Assembly: GCA_029204225.1 (NCBI GenBank)
Contig: CM055097.1
Span: 71,116,252-71,180,251, forward strand
Direction of reading: 5' to 3'
DNA from: Diphasiastrum complanatum
Lineage: Eukaryota > Streptophyta > Lycopodiopsida > Lycopodiales > Lycopodiaceae
Length of the DNA stretch: 64,000 bases
The notes under the pieces are model-generated. The model made no database searches. It had not been told where the DNA came from and worked only from the letters and a program-made list of their open reading frames with translations. Positions 34,014 through 46,686 of the stretch are shown here, in pieces (within the stretch, counting starts at the first letter, position 1; each line of letters opens with the position of its first letter). The position numbers were made by a program, and so were the translations under genes.

Positions 34014-34316
34014 TTCCAGGAGCATAATGTCCATCCAATTTTCTCTCTCCTAGGAATCTGTCGTTCTCCGGTGAAATGCACGTTCTCTCTCCGGTGGAAT
34101 GCACGTTCTCTTTCCTCTCTCCGATGGAATGCACGTTCTCTCTTCTCTCTCCAGTGGAATGTGCATGTGCTATGTGGCAGCCCATCATTGGCTGTCCACA
34201 TCCACATTCCACCACAAACGTAAAAAAATTTGCGAAAAAAAAATGGCAAAAAACCAAAAAAAAACAACAAAAAAACTGGTCCATGCGTACGGCCGTACTG
34301 TACAGCCAAAAAACGG
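34014..34316. repeat. Short GGTGGAATGCACGTTCTC repeats and A-rich DNA
   Basis: CTCTCTCC(G/A)(G/A)TGGAATGCACGTTCTC recurs three to four times between 34,070 and 34,165, followed by A-rich sequence. The forward and reverse frames here are low-complexity artefacts. Confidence 0.75.

Positions 34317-34355
<39 letters not shown>
34317..34355. repeat. Poly(A) tract
   Basis: 39 consecutive A. It could be the tail of a retroposed sequence on the forward strand, but no matching body is recognised. Confidence 0.95.
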
Positions 34356-34356
<1 letters not shown>

Positions 34357-34377
34357 AAACGAACCTTCGCACAATGG

Positions 34378-34500
34378 CATTACGTAGGGGAAGGCCCGAG
34401 CTTCCTTGCTGGCCGGGGCCTGCCCGAGGGCTCTCGCCCTCGGGCAAGGGCCCTCCCAGCAAGGAAGGCCCTCAGGCAGGGCCTTCCCCCCCACTTAATC
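34378..34500 (+). repeat. GC-rich repeat, left member of an inverted pair
   Basis: Starts CATTACGTAGGGGAAGGCCC and contains self-complementary blocks such as GCCCGAGGGC / GCCCTCGGGC and GGAAGGCCCT / AGGGCCTTCC, so it can fold on itself. The reverse complement of 40,225-40,308 begins CATTACGTTGTGGAAGGCC. It is a sharp GC island in AT-rich surroundings. Element class unknown. Confidence 0.7.
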
Positions 34501-34632
34501 TAAACTCTTGGTCTATGTAAGATTTAAGTACACACATAATATGGGATCAACGTATTCTCCACTCTGATTGATTGATAGTCCAGTCACAATGTTGTATAGA
34601 TGTGGAAAGTTGTTGCATAACACTTATTTCTT

Positions 34633-34855
34633 CCTTGAACAAGAAACGGAATATTTCGTGACAAGATTTTGTTCGCAAATCTTTTGAGCTTCTACAAGAA
34701 ACTGTTTCGCGAATCTTTCGAGTTGAATGCAAGACAAATTTTGCGAATCCTTCGCGAATTTTTTTGAGTTGGTCACGAATAGAAATGTTTCGAGTTTGCA
34801 TTCGTTTCTTTCTCATCCTTTGTCAAGTAAACTACGCGCTTTGTTAGTAGAATCA
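34633..34855 (-). mobile_element. Copia element 6: truncated 3' LTR
   Basis: Matches the outer part of the 5' LTR at 39,549-39,781 (TTCGCGAATC, GAGTTG, AGAAATGTTTCGAG, TAAACTACGCGCTTTG). The inner ~700 bases of the LTR are missing, so the element ends at a truncation near 34,633. Confidence 0.75.
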
Positions 34856-37800
34856 AGATCTGTCTGAATAGTTGTTCTATAGTTCCCTCTCAAAGTGGCA
34901 GTTGAATTAACTCCAATCTTCCTCGCTGCTTCTAGAACAAAGCTTTACTTAGTGGCTTTGTAAAGATATCAGCTATCATTTCCTCTATGGGTATGAAGTC
35001 TGTCTTCAATATCTCATTCTCGACTAAGTCCCGAATCACATGATACTTGATAGCTATGTGCTTCGTTTTCGAGTGAAATATAGGATCTTTCATAAGATAG
35101 ATTGCTGAAGTGTTATCCATCAACAAGTTATAAGGTTCAGAACTAGATTCATCAAATCTTTCCAATATATGTTTAATCCAAATCAGCTCATTTGTCATCT
35201 TGGCTGCTACTACATATTCTGTTTCACAAGAAGATTGAGCTATTGTTGTTTGCTTCTTGCTACTCTAGAGTATGGATGCGCCAGATCCTAGAGTACAACC
35301 TCCTGGAATACTTTTGCTATCATCTCTCATGGATGCCCAACTTGCGTCACTGTAAGATTCGATGTGAAATCCAGCTTTCTTTGAATAACACAGTCCATAG
35401 TCTTTCGTTTTCTAGAGATACTGTAGTACTCTCTTTGCCAACTTTCAATGCAATGATCCTAGGTTCTGATTACATTGGCTCAGTTTGTATACTGCAAATG
35501 CTATATCAGGTCTGGTGTTGTCTGCTAGATATAACAATGATCTAATCAGCCTATGATAGAGTGTTTTGGCCATTCGTTCTTATTCCTCGAGAGTCTGCGG
35601 ACAATTTGCCTTGCTCAGTATTGTTCCAGATATCATGGGAGTATGCACACCTTTGCATTTGAGCATGTTGAAGTCTTCAATGATCTTTTGAGTGTACTTT
35701 TGTTGGTGAAGATACAACTTACCACCTTCAAAGTCTCTCACGATTTGCAAGCCTAGATAGATTTTAGCTTCTCCTAGGTCAGCGATCTCAAATACTTCAG
35801 AAATGTATCTTTTGAATTCTAAAATTAACTTATCTCTTCTTGAAAAGATAAGCGTGTCATCAACATAAACAGCTAGAATGATTATTTCATTTTGGACATG
35901 CTTGATATAGACATCTGATTCAGCAAATAGAGGTTTAAAGTCTATGGAATGTAGTGCTTCGTCCTTCTTTCTATACCATTGTCTCGCTGCTTATTTCAGA
36001 CCATAAATGCTTTTATTCATGTGACATCTGTATTCTGGATATTTTGGCTTACAAAACCAAGTGGTTGTTCCATGAATAAGTCTCCTTCCAATTCTGCGTG
36101 CAGGAAAGCAGTTTTCTCATCCACAATATGGATTTTTAGATCATGAGCCACTGCATACACAAATAACAAACGAATCGATGTATGTTTGACTATTGGTAAA
36201 AACGTATCAGTGTAGTCGATCTCATACTTCTGTGAAAAACCTTTAGCAACTAACCTTGCCTTGTAACTAATGTTTTCTCCATCAGGACCTGTTTTGATGT
36301 TGTAGATCCACTTGCACTTGGCTGGTTTTCTGCCATCAGGTATAGGTGCAAGTGTCCATACATTGTTCTTGTACATGGATGACATTTCATCCTCCATTTT
36401 CTGAATCCAATGATCTTTATTTGGTCCATCTACAACTTCCTCAAATGTTTGAGGTTCATCAGAGAATCCACAAAATTCGATGGCTATATTAAAAACATTC
36501 CGACCATATCTTTCTGGTGGTTTTCGTTGTCTATCAGATCTTCTCACAGGTGGTTTCGAGTTTGATTCTGATTCGAGCTTTTCTGCTGGAGTTTGGGTTG
36601 GTGATTCGAGTCTGTCACACACTCGATCTTGATCTCCCTCTGAATCTAATAAATATGTTTCATCTTCTGTTGTTGTTGGTAACTCATAATAATTTTTGAG
36701 GATTTCATAGCCGATTAGATCAATGTCTGCTATGTATTTCGTCTCATCAAATTTAACATCTCGAACAACTTTTATCTTGCCAGTTTTGGGTATATAAACA
36801 CGATAATATGACGAATGTAACTCGAATCCTACCAGAAAACCTTGTTTAATCTTTTCATCGAGTTTCTTTCTCAGCTTATCCAGTATGTGCATATACAATG
36901 TGCATCCAAATGTTCGAACATGTGCAAGATTTGGCTTCGACTTCCACCATATCTCATGAGGAGTTTTATCCAGTATTCAAGATTTCAGAATATGATTCTG
37001 AAGATAATTTGATGTAACCACTGCTTCTGCCCACGACTGTTTTGGTGCTTTCGCATGAGCCATCATACACCTTGCAGCTTCCATCAGTGCACGATTCTTT
37101 CGTTCAACTATTCCATTGTGTTGAGGTGTGTAAGATGTAGTTTTCGTGTGCATAACACCTTGATCAGTACAGTAAACTTTGAATTCGTTGGAAATGTACT
37201 CACTTCCATGATCTGTGCGAATTTGCTTTAGCTTATTGTCTATCTGCTTCTCAGCCCAATTCGTATACTCAACGAATTTCTCGAAAACTTCAGATTTAGT
37301 AAGAATAAAGTATACTACAACGAACTTTCTGAAGTCATCAATAAACTTAATAAAGTACTTTGCATCACCCAATGACAATACTCCGAATGGTCCACAAATA
37401 TCTGAATGCATAGTTTCAAGTACCTTAGTTGCTTTATAAACATTCTTACTGAAAGGTGTTCTAGTCATCTTGCCTTTAAGACAGGATTCACAAGTAGTTC
37501 AAATATATCTACTTTTGATTTTGACTCCTTGAATTCTCTGACTTTTGTTGGCTTGGTACAAGGCTTCCATGTTCATGTGACATAGCCTCTTGTGCCACAA
37601 TACATCTGTTGATTCCAGAGTTTGATTGACTTGTTCGATTCTTGTTCGAATGTTTAGGTGATATAAATTTCCTTCTCTGTTGCCTTTAGCAACTAGGTTA
37701 TCAGAATCTTCCTCGAACAGTTTACAAGAGTTCTTCGTGAAGGTTACTGACATGCTTGTATCGACCATCTTTGCAACGAATAGAAGATCTTTATCAAGAG

Positions 37801-38835
37801 TAGAGACATAGAGAACTTTCTCCAATTTCTTGTCTCCCTGATTCGTGTCTAGCCATAATACACCAGTTCCATCAACCACGTGTTTAGAACCGTCTCCAAG
37901 TACAATAAATATCGAATAGTTCGTCTTCTTGTACTCAAACAAAATTTGTTTCGAGGAAACAAAATGTGAGGTGGCTCTCGAATCAAGTACTACTTTTCGA
38001 ATTGAATTAGATGAACAACATAGATCATTCTTAACATAAGTTGAATTCCTTGTTGCCATGTCTTCTATTGCTCTGGAGCATTTTTCTTTGTCTTCGACAT
38101 AGTTTGAGTCTGAAGGTTCGCTTTGATTCTAGTAGAGCATTTTCTGACTCAACATTGTCGTCATAGCATTCACGAGCTTCTACTTCCTCCTTAACTCCGT
38201 CCATTGCCTTTTGAAGTGTCATTGTCGCATCTTTTGTCAATAAGGTTCGAGTTGGGTGGAATGACCTGAGTAGGGCTCGTAGAAAATAACTAAGCTATTT
38301 TTTCTTAGAAATTGTATTTTCTGTACTAGAATTCTGCAAGGAAATAAATAAATCTTTAATCTTTTGCACGAATGTGTTCAGGTATTTGCCGACCCACTAT
38401 AGGTAAGTTAATTGGTCTTCCAAGAACATGATCTGATTATGAGATCGAGTCTCATTCTTGGTTTGCAATTCTTCCCATAAATCCTTTGTGTTTGAAATTG
38501 ATGTAAGATCTAGCATTATATTGTCATGCACTGAAGACACAATAATTGCTATAGCTTTGTCATTTTTTAAACTCCATTCTTGAAGTTCTTTGCCAGGAGT
38601 AGCTTCTAGCTTCTCCTCAATTGGTTCTACCCATTGCCATAGACCTTCGCCCTTCAACAGAGTGAAGTCTTTAATTTTCAAATCAAGTAGTTTGAACCTT
38701 CTGGGTCCAAGATTGTAGTGATCTCAGCTTGAATATTGGTGATCGACTGAATAACCTCCAGATAGCGGCTTACTGATGGATGTTTGAAGAATGTTGAGAG
38801 AGATGCGATCCATTGTATCAACTTCAATTTCGTAT
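34856..38835 (-). mobile_element. Copia element 6: internal region
   Basis: The longest copia of the window. Reverse strand from right: gag (about 38.7-38.1 kb, broken frames), protease with VLDSRATSHFVSS (the usual DSGAT has Arg for Gly), pre-integrase LWHKRLCHMN, integrase 37,468-36,980 with SDICGP, FIDDFRKF, RTDHGSEYISNEF and PQHNGIVERKNR, a linker, reverse transcriptase from 36,400 with DEKTAFLHAELEGDLFME and YVDDTLIF near 35,860, then connection and RNase H ending in IFTKPLSKALF at 34,932. Stops break it into at least six frames. Element 1 at 5.7-8.4 kb is the same family. Confidence 0.92.
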
Positions 38836-38847
38836 GCTCTGATACCA
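38836..38847 (-). promoter_or_regulatory. Primer-binding site of copia element 6
   Basis: TGGTATCAGAGC on the reverse strand, complementary to the 3' end of initiator tRNA-Met, one base inside the LTR end. Confidence 0.9.
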
Positions 38848-38848
38848 C

Positions 38849-39781
38849 TGTAGGAAAAAATAGTAATTATTCTTCCACAGAGAACACGATGCAAGTTTGA
38901 ATAAATTAAACTAATATTAGTGTCTTCAATCGTGGTTGTATCTGATCTATGTACTAATAGAGCAGTATTAATTCTGATTGAATATGCTTGCGGAATTTAT
39001 ATGCGAAAATAAGAGAAAACTTAAGACAATTTAGACAATAAGAAACGATTGATCAAAAACGAATTTTTATAACTCTGAATCTGATTCATCAATATACATC
39101 TCTTGTTGTCTTATCTCATTGTTGTGTCTCTTATTGAGTGAGTGTGTTACAACGAGTAGTGCACATATATTTATATTGCTACAAGACAGGTCTTTTGGCC
39201 TTTTATTTACAGGTCCTTTGGCCTTTCAATGCTGTAATAGTAGATATCTAACTGTTTACGACAGTTGATATTTAAATAGACGCTCTATTTACAGGGTCGA
39301 ATAAATTCTCTTCACGAATTATTTGCAACAATCCATCTCTTCGTCTCAGCTTCATGTTTCGCAACACTTGTCTCTTCGCGACATTTTCGTCTTTCGCGAA
39401 TTGTTCATGACAGATGACAATTCTTGAGCTTGAAGAAGAAATCTAGAATATTTCGTGAACTGTTCGAGATAATTTTGCGACAGGTGAGCTTGAAGAACAG
39501 TCCAGAAGATTTTGCGAATTGTTCGTGACAATTTCGCGACATGTAAGGCTTGAACAAGAAATGGAATATTTTTCGACAAGATTTCGTTCGCGAATCTTCT
39601 GAGCTTCTACAAAAAACTGTTTTGTGAATCTTTCGCAAATCTTTCGAGTTGACTGCAAGACAAATTTCGCAAATCCTTTGTGAATCTTTTCGAGTTAGTC
39701 ACAAATAGAAATGTTTCGAGTTCGCGTTCGTTTCTACCTCATCCTTTGTTAAGTAAACTACGCGCTTTGTTAGTAGAATCA
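38849..39781 (-). mobile_element. Copia element 6: 5' LTR
   Basis: About 933 bp with TG...CA ends (reverse strand TGATTCTACTAAC...TTCCTACA). It contains repeated TTCGCGAA / AATTTCGCGAC palindromic phrases. The outer end joins a LINE reverse transcriptase fragment at about 39,785, so the copia inserted into or beside that LINE. Confidence 0.8.
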
Positions 39782-39784
39782 AGA

Positions 39785-40225
39785 TGCTCAGAGAGAAAAA
39801 GGGTAGTGGACGGGTGGTGAAGCTCCGCAATACAAGCCAGATCATCGGCAAAGAGTTGGGGTCCAATTGGAACATCACGGAAAATAAAAGGACGTAAGGA
39901 AATGGAGGAGTTGAGCTTCTTAAGGTGGAAAATAAGAGGTTCAGTGGCAATAACAAAAAGAAGAGAGGAGAGAGGGCAGCCTTGTCTGATTCCACATGGA
40001 ACAAGGAAAGAGGAAAAAAGAACACCTTGAAAAAGAATGGAAGAAGAGGCCGGAGCAAAAAGAGCACTGATAATATTAATAATGTAGACAAGTAAGCCAA
40101 AAGAGGAGCAACAAGTACGAAGGTAGTTCCAACTAATGTGGTCGAGGGCTTTATCAAAATCGATTTTCAACAGGAGGGCCGAGTAGTTGAACCAAAGGGA
40201 GGCATCAATGGCTGACCAATTTCCC
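39785..40225 (-). mobile_element. LINE (non-LTR) reverse transcriptase fragment
   Basis: Reverse-strand frame with ALLLKIDFDKALDHISWNYL, FLVPCGIRQGCPLSSLLFV and IGPQLFADDLACIAEL, the A, B/GxRQGCPLSP and C motifs of non-LTR reverse transcriptases; the catalytic pair is FADD, with Phe for the usual Tyr. The reading is open over about 140 residues. It is cut by the copia LTR on the left and begins at a GC-rich segment on the right; the endonuclease and the C-terminal part are missing. Confidence 0.88.
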
Positions 40226-40308
40226 GAGGGCAGGAGCCCTCCTGCCCTGGGGCAGGGCCCCGACTTGCATGGAAGGCCCAAGGCCCACAGGCCTTCCACA
40301 ACGTAATG
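40226..40308 (-). repeat. GC-rich repeat, right member of an inverted pair
   Basis: Reverse complement starts CATTACGTTGTGGAAGGCC and contains GGGCCTTGGGCC and GGGGCCCTGCCCCAGGGC. It mirrors 34,378-34,500. Together they bracket copia element 6 and the LINE piece. Confidence 0.7.
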
Positions 40309-41785
40309 ACATATTTGAAATTTTTTTCTCTCATGAATTATGGACAGAATCTCAATGAAGGATGAGAATTATGGACAAACCTAGTGGTTATTTAGTTGCA
40401 AGCAAATTCCACCTCCCGAGGTGCATAAAAAATTCCACCTCTTGAGGTGCATAAAAAATACAAAGAAAAATTGAAGACTTGGCATTACATTTGTTGGGAG
40501 TCACGACCCAAACAGAAATGTGATCAAATTAGTTGAATGGCTTTAAGGCCGAGCGTCGAATTCCAACAGAGTCAATATAACCAAAGCTATAATCACAATG
40601 AGATAGAGACTAAAATGTGAGAGAAGGAGAGAGTGAGAAAAAGAGAGAGAGAGATCACATTACATCCAATAATCACAAAAGCTCCATCCTCCACCTTTTT
40701 TTGTTCTTGAGCTTACCACTTGATTTTGCAAGGAGAATAACGCAAGAATAAAGAGTAAGAGGAGCAAAGAGGGAGCAAGAGTAAGAGTAAAGAGGGGAGC
40801 AAGAGTAAGAGGAGGAAGCTAAAGCAATAGCAAGAGGAACAATCAAAAGTGAGGAGGACAAAGAGGGTGAGGAAGGATCAACCACACAAAGGAGGAGACA
40901 AAGGCTGTAGGTAATTCCCTTGATACCATCACCCACTCCAATTTTTTTTATGAAAAAAACCGCAGTAAGGGACAAAGATTTTGAAATTAGCAAGAATCTA
41001 TCTAGGAAAACTAAGATTACTGATAAAAGTACCTACAAACAATTTGTGGCATAAAAGTGAGTGTGCTACAATGCTTAGTCTCAATGGACTTGCACACATA
41101 CAGAACCTACGAATGTAGTATACATTGATTATTCTCTGCCATGTCTTACCTTAGTTGTCCTACTGCTTATATAATTAGCATCCTACAAATGCTAATTAGA
41201 TTACAAGAAGGTTTTATTCTCATTAATGTGCATGAGCAACACACGAACTGTAGTCACTTGCAAAGGCTCAAATTTCTGAGCAAAGGATCAAAAAATTCAG
41301 GATCGAAATTTTCAGAATTATTCTGGATCAACTCGAAAAATTCTATATTTTTTGAGTCATTGTACATTTTTCGATACTTGTAAATTTCGATATTGTCGGG
41401 TCTAAAATCCGAACCAACGACTTCATGTTGACAGTCCGCCCACTTTGTACATGCATTAACTGTAATGAGACGGTTGTAATAACTGCAACAAAATGTAGTT
41501 GCAGATATTTTGTAGGATATCAATCCTAAAATCTTCTTCTGATTATTCGAACTTCTGTACCCAGACTTATCACTCTCAACCACTGTAAGTTGAAGTTATC
41601 ACTTCAAGCATTGTACTCACTGTTTGATATTAATCAGAGTGCATATTTCCAGTTTCACTACTGTATCGTTTCATTTTGCATTTGTCTGAATCATTCAATT
41701 TGAATATTTTGTTGTTGTTTGTTGTGCTTTCGATCCTACATGCATCCGTTCGAGCTTCCACTGACTAACCTATCGATTTTCGACA
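40309..41785 (+). other. Non-coding stretch ending in a copia LTR
   Basis: 40.31-41.1 kb holds AG-rich sequence (40,620-40,880) without a recognised gene. The part up to 41,785 should be the 5' LTR of copia element 7, because it ends ...TTTCGACA directly before a primer-binding site; the LTR start is not identifiable without a second copy. Confidence 0.5.
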
Positions 41786-42155
41786 TGGTATCAGAGCAGG
41801 TTGTTCAATAATCTGTATTATTATTGTGGATTATCAAGTCTTGTCTTTATCAAGACATCGTTCTAGCAAGCGCGCAGCCAACAGTATTATGAAATTGTTG
41901 TTTCTACCAACGATCTCACTCAACCAGAATGGATTCGTCTTCTAGTTCTTCTCTTATCGACAGACTCGATGGGAGCAACTACCATCTATGACAAAATGAA
42001 TGTCATATTACTAGCCAAAGAACTGTGGGACATCGTTGAAGGCACAGAAGCTAAGCCTGAAGGTGATGCTGCCACTATCACTAAATGAAGACTGAAAGAT
42101 GGCAAGGCTTTTGCCATGATTACTCTCAACATCAAAGACAACCAAATTGTTGGAT
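41786..42155 (+). mobile_element. Copia element 7: primer site and gag start
   Basis: TGGTATCAGAGC at 41,786-41,797 is a perfect initiator-tRNA primer site. The gag start follows at 41,929 (MDSSSSSSLIDRLDGSNYHL), then a frame break and LAKELWDIVEGTEAKPEG and LKDGKAFAMITLNIKDNQI, a UBN2-type gag. The element is cut at about 42,155. The next 490 bases contain nothing I recognise. Confidence 0.85.
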
Positions 42156-42647
42156 TTATTTCCTCTAGTCACCTAAATCCCATTTTTAATCTGCCTCCAT
42201 TCATGCTGCATATTTACTCATGTTGTCGTGCAGTCTGCATATTCACATGCAAATTCTCACAGGCAATAAAAAGACGAAAAGCAAAGGCTGACGCCACACC
42301 CTCTTCACGCTCATGCAGCTGCGCTAACAAACTGGACGACGACTGCAGCCACCCACGATCTCCTACAAACAGCACATCCACCCTGTAATTTCTTCATCTA
42401 CACACTTGTAACATTATGTATATATTGAATACCATTTGTGTATTCATTAATAGTGAAGAAGTTAGTAAGTGAGAGAGAACGAAGAAGAGGAGCTTATAAG
42501 AGATAGACAAAAAGTAGATGCTCTGTGTATTGATTCTTTAATTTGTCAGCAATAAGGTTTCATTACTTTTACAGTTTGAATAAGCGATACAGTTTGTTAC
42601 ATACCTATGTAACTAGCAGTACTTCAGACCCCTAATAGTCCATTTAG

Positions 42648-43655
42648 TGTTGGGGGCTAAATGGCAAGGTACCCTTAGGATTAAGGGTATGTGCCCTTGG
42701 ATAAGGACAGGCAAGTGACTATACCTTAGTTGGAAGTATGGAGTCACATGACCCTTGGATAAGGGGTACCCTTAGTATTAAGGGTAGGTGCCTTAGATCA
42801 AGGTACTAGTGTCCTTGGTTAAGGACAGGTAGGTGTCTATGCCTTGGATGGAGGTATGGAACCTAGAGAGGTATTAGAAAGTCATTGGATGACTATTTTT
42901 CTAAACCTTGGGCCTCAACCTTGAGCCATATCACTTTATTGGTCTAGGACCAAAGTATATTTGCACAACTTGGGCAATGGGACCTAGTAGGAGGGCGCCC
43001 TTCTAAAGTGTCCATTGAGTTCCCAACTCCCACAAGAAAGGCATTCAAAGAGTCATAGATTATGGAAGGAGTCTCTTGACATTCCATAAGCCTATGGAGG
43101 CTCTTGGAGATTCTTTAAGTCCCCTAGGCTTCTCTCTCTCTCATTGGATGAGCATGGAACTCCATAGTGCATTGGAGGGGTCCATGGGCCATCTATATGA
43201 GGGTAGTAGGGCGCCCATTGGGAGGGAGAGATATCTCTTGTTTGCTTGGCTTATGCTCTAGTGTTGCTACTAGTGTGTAGAGTGCTTTCTTGTGGTAGTA
43301 TACTTGAGGTGTGGATTTTGCTTATGGTATGGGACATAAGTAGGGTTTGGATCTTGAGTATGCTATGGAGTGTTGTGGTATGCTTGTGATTTGTTTATGG
43401 TTAGCAAGGGGGTGCTAGATAGGTCTTGTTTGGAGCTTGGATCTAGCTATGGTTGGGTGGTGAATACTTGAGGCCAGCTTGTTATCTATCTTTGTGTTTA
43501 AAGAGTAGGGACACAGGTGGAGGAGAGATCCTTGGAGGCTTGCAAATCCTTACTTCCAGGTGGAGGCATCCTAACTTGGAGTTGGGGAGCATCTTGAAGC
43601 TTGCAAGTTGCTCTACCTTGGATTTGGAGGACTTCCTCACCTCTACTTGTAAAAG
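42648..43655 (+). mobile_element. Gypsy element: 5' LTR
   Basis: Begins TGTTGGGGGCTAAATGGC and ends just before TGATATCAGAGC at 43,656, one base off the usual TGGTATCAGAGC primer site. It contains an internal imperfect duplication (GTACCCTTAG.ATTAAGGGTA at 42,670 and 42,767). No 3' LTR partner was found, because the element is truncated at 54.06 kb. Confidence 0.7.
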
Positions 43656-44152
43656 TGATATCAGAGCTAGACAAAGGATGGTAACCTTTCTAACCTTCTT
43701 CAAGTTTTATTAAGATCACCAACTAAATTTTTTTGGAGAAGATTATAGGCTTTTCTAGTTGTAGGAATAGTTTCTTGGTTTTGGAAATCTAGAATAGTGA
43801 GAAATGTGAAAACTTTGGTTGCTTTTGAAATGACAAATAGAATTGGAATGGGAATGGGAATGAGAAATTTATGTAAACATTAGCTTGAATTAGTTGATTG
43901 AAGTTTACATAAAGATTTGATTTTCATTCTTGCTTTTGATTAAGGCAAATATAGCTTGATGTTGTTTCCTCCTTAAGCTTGGATTAAGCTTGCAAATAGT
44001 AGGCTTGGATTGAGCTTACAAACAATAAGATTGAATGAATAGAAGTAAATGCTTTTTATTTGCTTTGGATGTAACAATTGAAGCATTTCTATCATTCTAA
44101 TTTGAGCACTTGTTGTTGTATTTGCATAATAGGAAAACACACAAGCAACCCA

Positions 44153-46686
44153 ATGGATCAAACCAATGAAAACCCAATGTTTGATCTATCAAACCCATCC
44201 AATGTGGCACAAGCTCTTGAACTTTTATACCAACAAATTCAAGTCACTAATAAGCAGCTTCTTGAAACTAATCAAAGAGACCAAGACTTAGAGTCTAGGT
44301 TAGCCAATCAGAAGAAGCATGTAGTTCCACCTCCTGTAAAAGTGTTTAAGGGGGAGAAGAAGGATAGGAACTTACAAGTGGTAAGTTCTTGGCTGAATGT
44401 TTGGAACAAATACTTTGCCATGAACCAATTCCCTGAATCTGAGAAGTTATCCACTGTCACCATGTTCCTTGAAGGAAGAGCCTTAGTTTGGTGGGATGAC
44501 TTAGTTGCAAAGGGCAATCAACCTTGTACATGGGATAATTTTTGCAAGCTTTTTAGGGATTATTTTCTACCACTCTTAGATGACTATGAACACTTCCAAA
44601 AGTTGAGTCATCTAACCATGAATAAAGGTTTGGAACAGTTTATTCAATATTTTTATGAGTACTCGAATCCACTTTATAGTGATATTCCGCCTAAGGTACA
44701 AATGTTAATGTTTATTGATGGGTTACCAAAGGATTATCGAGTGGATGTTCATAGGAACCATCCAAAAACCCTAGAAGATGCTATTAGGGCTGCAAAATAC
44801 TTTGATGACACACCTAAGCCACCTAGGGGTCAACAGCGTAATCAGCAGAAAAAAGGTTTTTAATTTAAGAGGAAGGATAGGGAAGTTGTTAATGAAACAC
44901 ATCCCAATTCCAACAATCCTAAGAAAACCAAAAAAAACTTTAAAAACCATCATGGTGGCAATGATAAAGCTGAAGCTCGTAAGAAGAACCCGTGCTTCAA
45001 GTGCAATGGCAAGGGTCACCTTGCACATGATTGTGTCAAAAAACAAGCTTCAACCTTAGGTAATCTATCTCGAAGTAATGAGATGGATGTTTGTTTTCTT
45101 ACTTCTTTAGTTTTTGGTCCTAATGACCTTATTTGCATTAAAGGTAAAGTTAATGATCAAGTTATTAATGTTCTTTTTGACATGGGATCCACTCATAACT
45201 TTATTAATGTAAATTTGGTGTAGACGCTAAACCTTCCTACCAAAGAAAGTGAGAAAAAATACCGTGTGACAATGGCATCGGGAAGTAATTCCGATTTGAT
45301 GGATTTTATTGTTCCTGATGTAGAATTGCACATTCAGGATCATTCTGAAAAACTAGAATTCCATGCTGTTCAATTAGCTAATGTAGATATTGTTCTTGGG
45401 CAACAATGGCATTTTGATAAGAACAAATCATTGAGAATTGATTTTGTTGAGAAATCTTTATCTTTTATGCATGAGAATTGTTTAATTAAGATCAAGTCTA
45501 GTTTAAGTGTTGACACTAAAAATGTTAACCCTTATTCTAAACGAGAACTTAATTTTATTAAGAAGAATTTTGATTTTAAAGTTTATATATGTTTTCATAA
45601 TGATATCATTTGCTGCAATGATGAAGAACTTAACATAAATGCCATGAATATACCCAGTGAGAACACTACAGAATTTGAAGCCTATAATGAACTTAGGCAG
45701 GAATTCAATGATGTTTTTTTAGACCTTCCTGTAGGTTTACCACCAGAAAGGACAGTTGATCATAAAATTGACCTAATACATGGAGCAATTCCAATCGCAC
45801 AACGTCCTTATAGGATGAGTGCATCGGAAGAGGTTGAGGTAAATAGGCAATTACATGATTACCTGAAAAAGGGGTGGGTACAACCTAGTAAGTCTCCTTG
45901 GGCATCACCAGTGGTTCTAGTGGCCAAGAAGGATGAGACTATAAGGTTTTGCGTCGACTATAAGAAATTGAACAAGGTAACCGTTAAGAATAGATATCCA
46001 CTGCCGCGGATGGATGATCTAATAGACTATCTTGGTGGTGCTGGGTACTTTACCAAGATAGATTTGACATCGAGCTACTATCAGATACGCATTAAGGCAG
46101 AAGATATACCAAAAACCGAGTTTCGAACTCGCTTTGGTCACTACGAATTTTTGGTGTTGCCTTTTGGTTTGACCAATGCACTGGCAACTTTCCAACAAAT
46201 GATGAACGATTTGTTCAGGCCATATTTGGGAAGATTTGTAGTGGTATTCTTAGATGATATCCTAGTGTTCAGTAAGACTTTGGCAGACCATAAAGAGCAT
46301 CTTAGGATTGTCTTGGACATTCTAAGAAGGGAAAAGCTCTTTGCCAAGGAGTCTAAGTTTGACTTTTTTGCTAAGGAATTGTCCTACTTGGGACATAAGA
46401 TTTCCGAACGGGAGGTGGAGATTGAGGCTGATTGTATCCAGAGGGTTATTGATTGGCCTATTCTCACCACAGTTCGGGATATCAAGTCTTTCTTGGGGTT
46501 TGTGGGATTTTTCCGTCGGCATATTCCTCAATTTGCTCGATTGGCATTTCCCCTTACCCAGGCCTTGAAAGGCCATAAGAAGCTAAGCCGGAGGGCTAAG
46601 AGTCCACTAGTGGTGTGGACGAAGGATATGAATAATTGTTTTGAGTTGCTTAAAAAAAGTGTCACTTCGGCACCAATACTAATCAT
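44153..46686 (+). mobile_element. Gypsy element: gag-protease-reverse transcriptase, left half
   Basis: One continuous frame from MDQTNENPMF at 44,153, broken only by TAA at 44,861 and TAG at 45,222. Gag is followed by the zinc knuckle CFKCNGKGHLAHDC (44,994), protease VLFDMGSTHNFIN (DMG for the usual DSG), and reverse transcriptase with SKSPWASPVVLVAKKDE, CVDYKKLNKVT, FTKIDLTSSYYQIRI and the catalytic FLDDILVF at 46,249. RNase H is not reached: at 46,687 the frame is interrupted by a second LTR element, and it resumes at 52,259 after repeating 396 bases. So few disruptions imply a recent copy. Confidence 0.93.

Noticed and set aside
34099-34520. Lysine-rich forward frames and the phenylalanine-rich reverse frames
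   Set aside because: They arise from a 39-base A run and flanking A-rich sequence; there is no domain and all frames are equally open.
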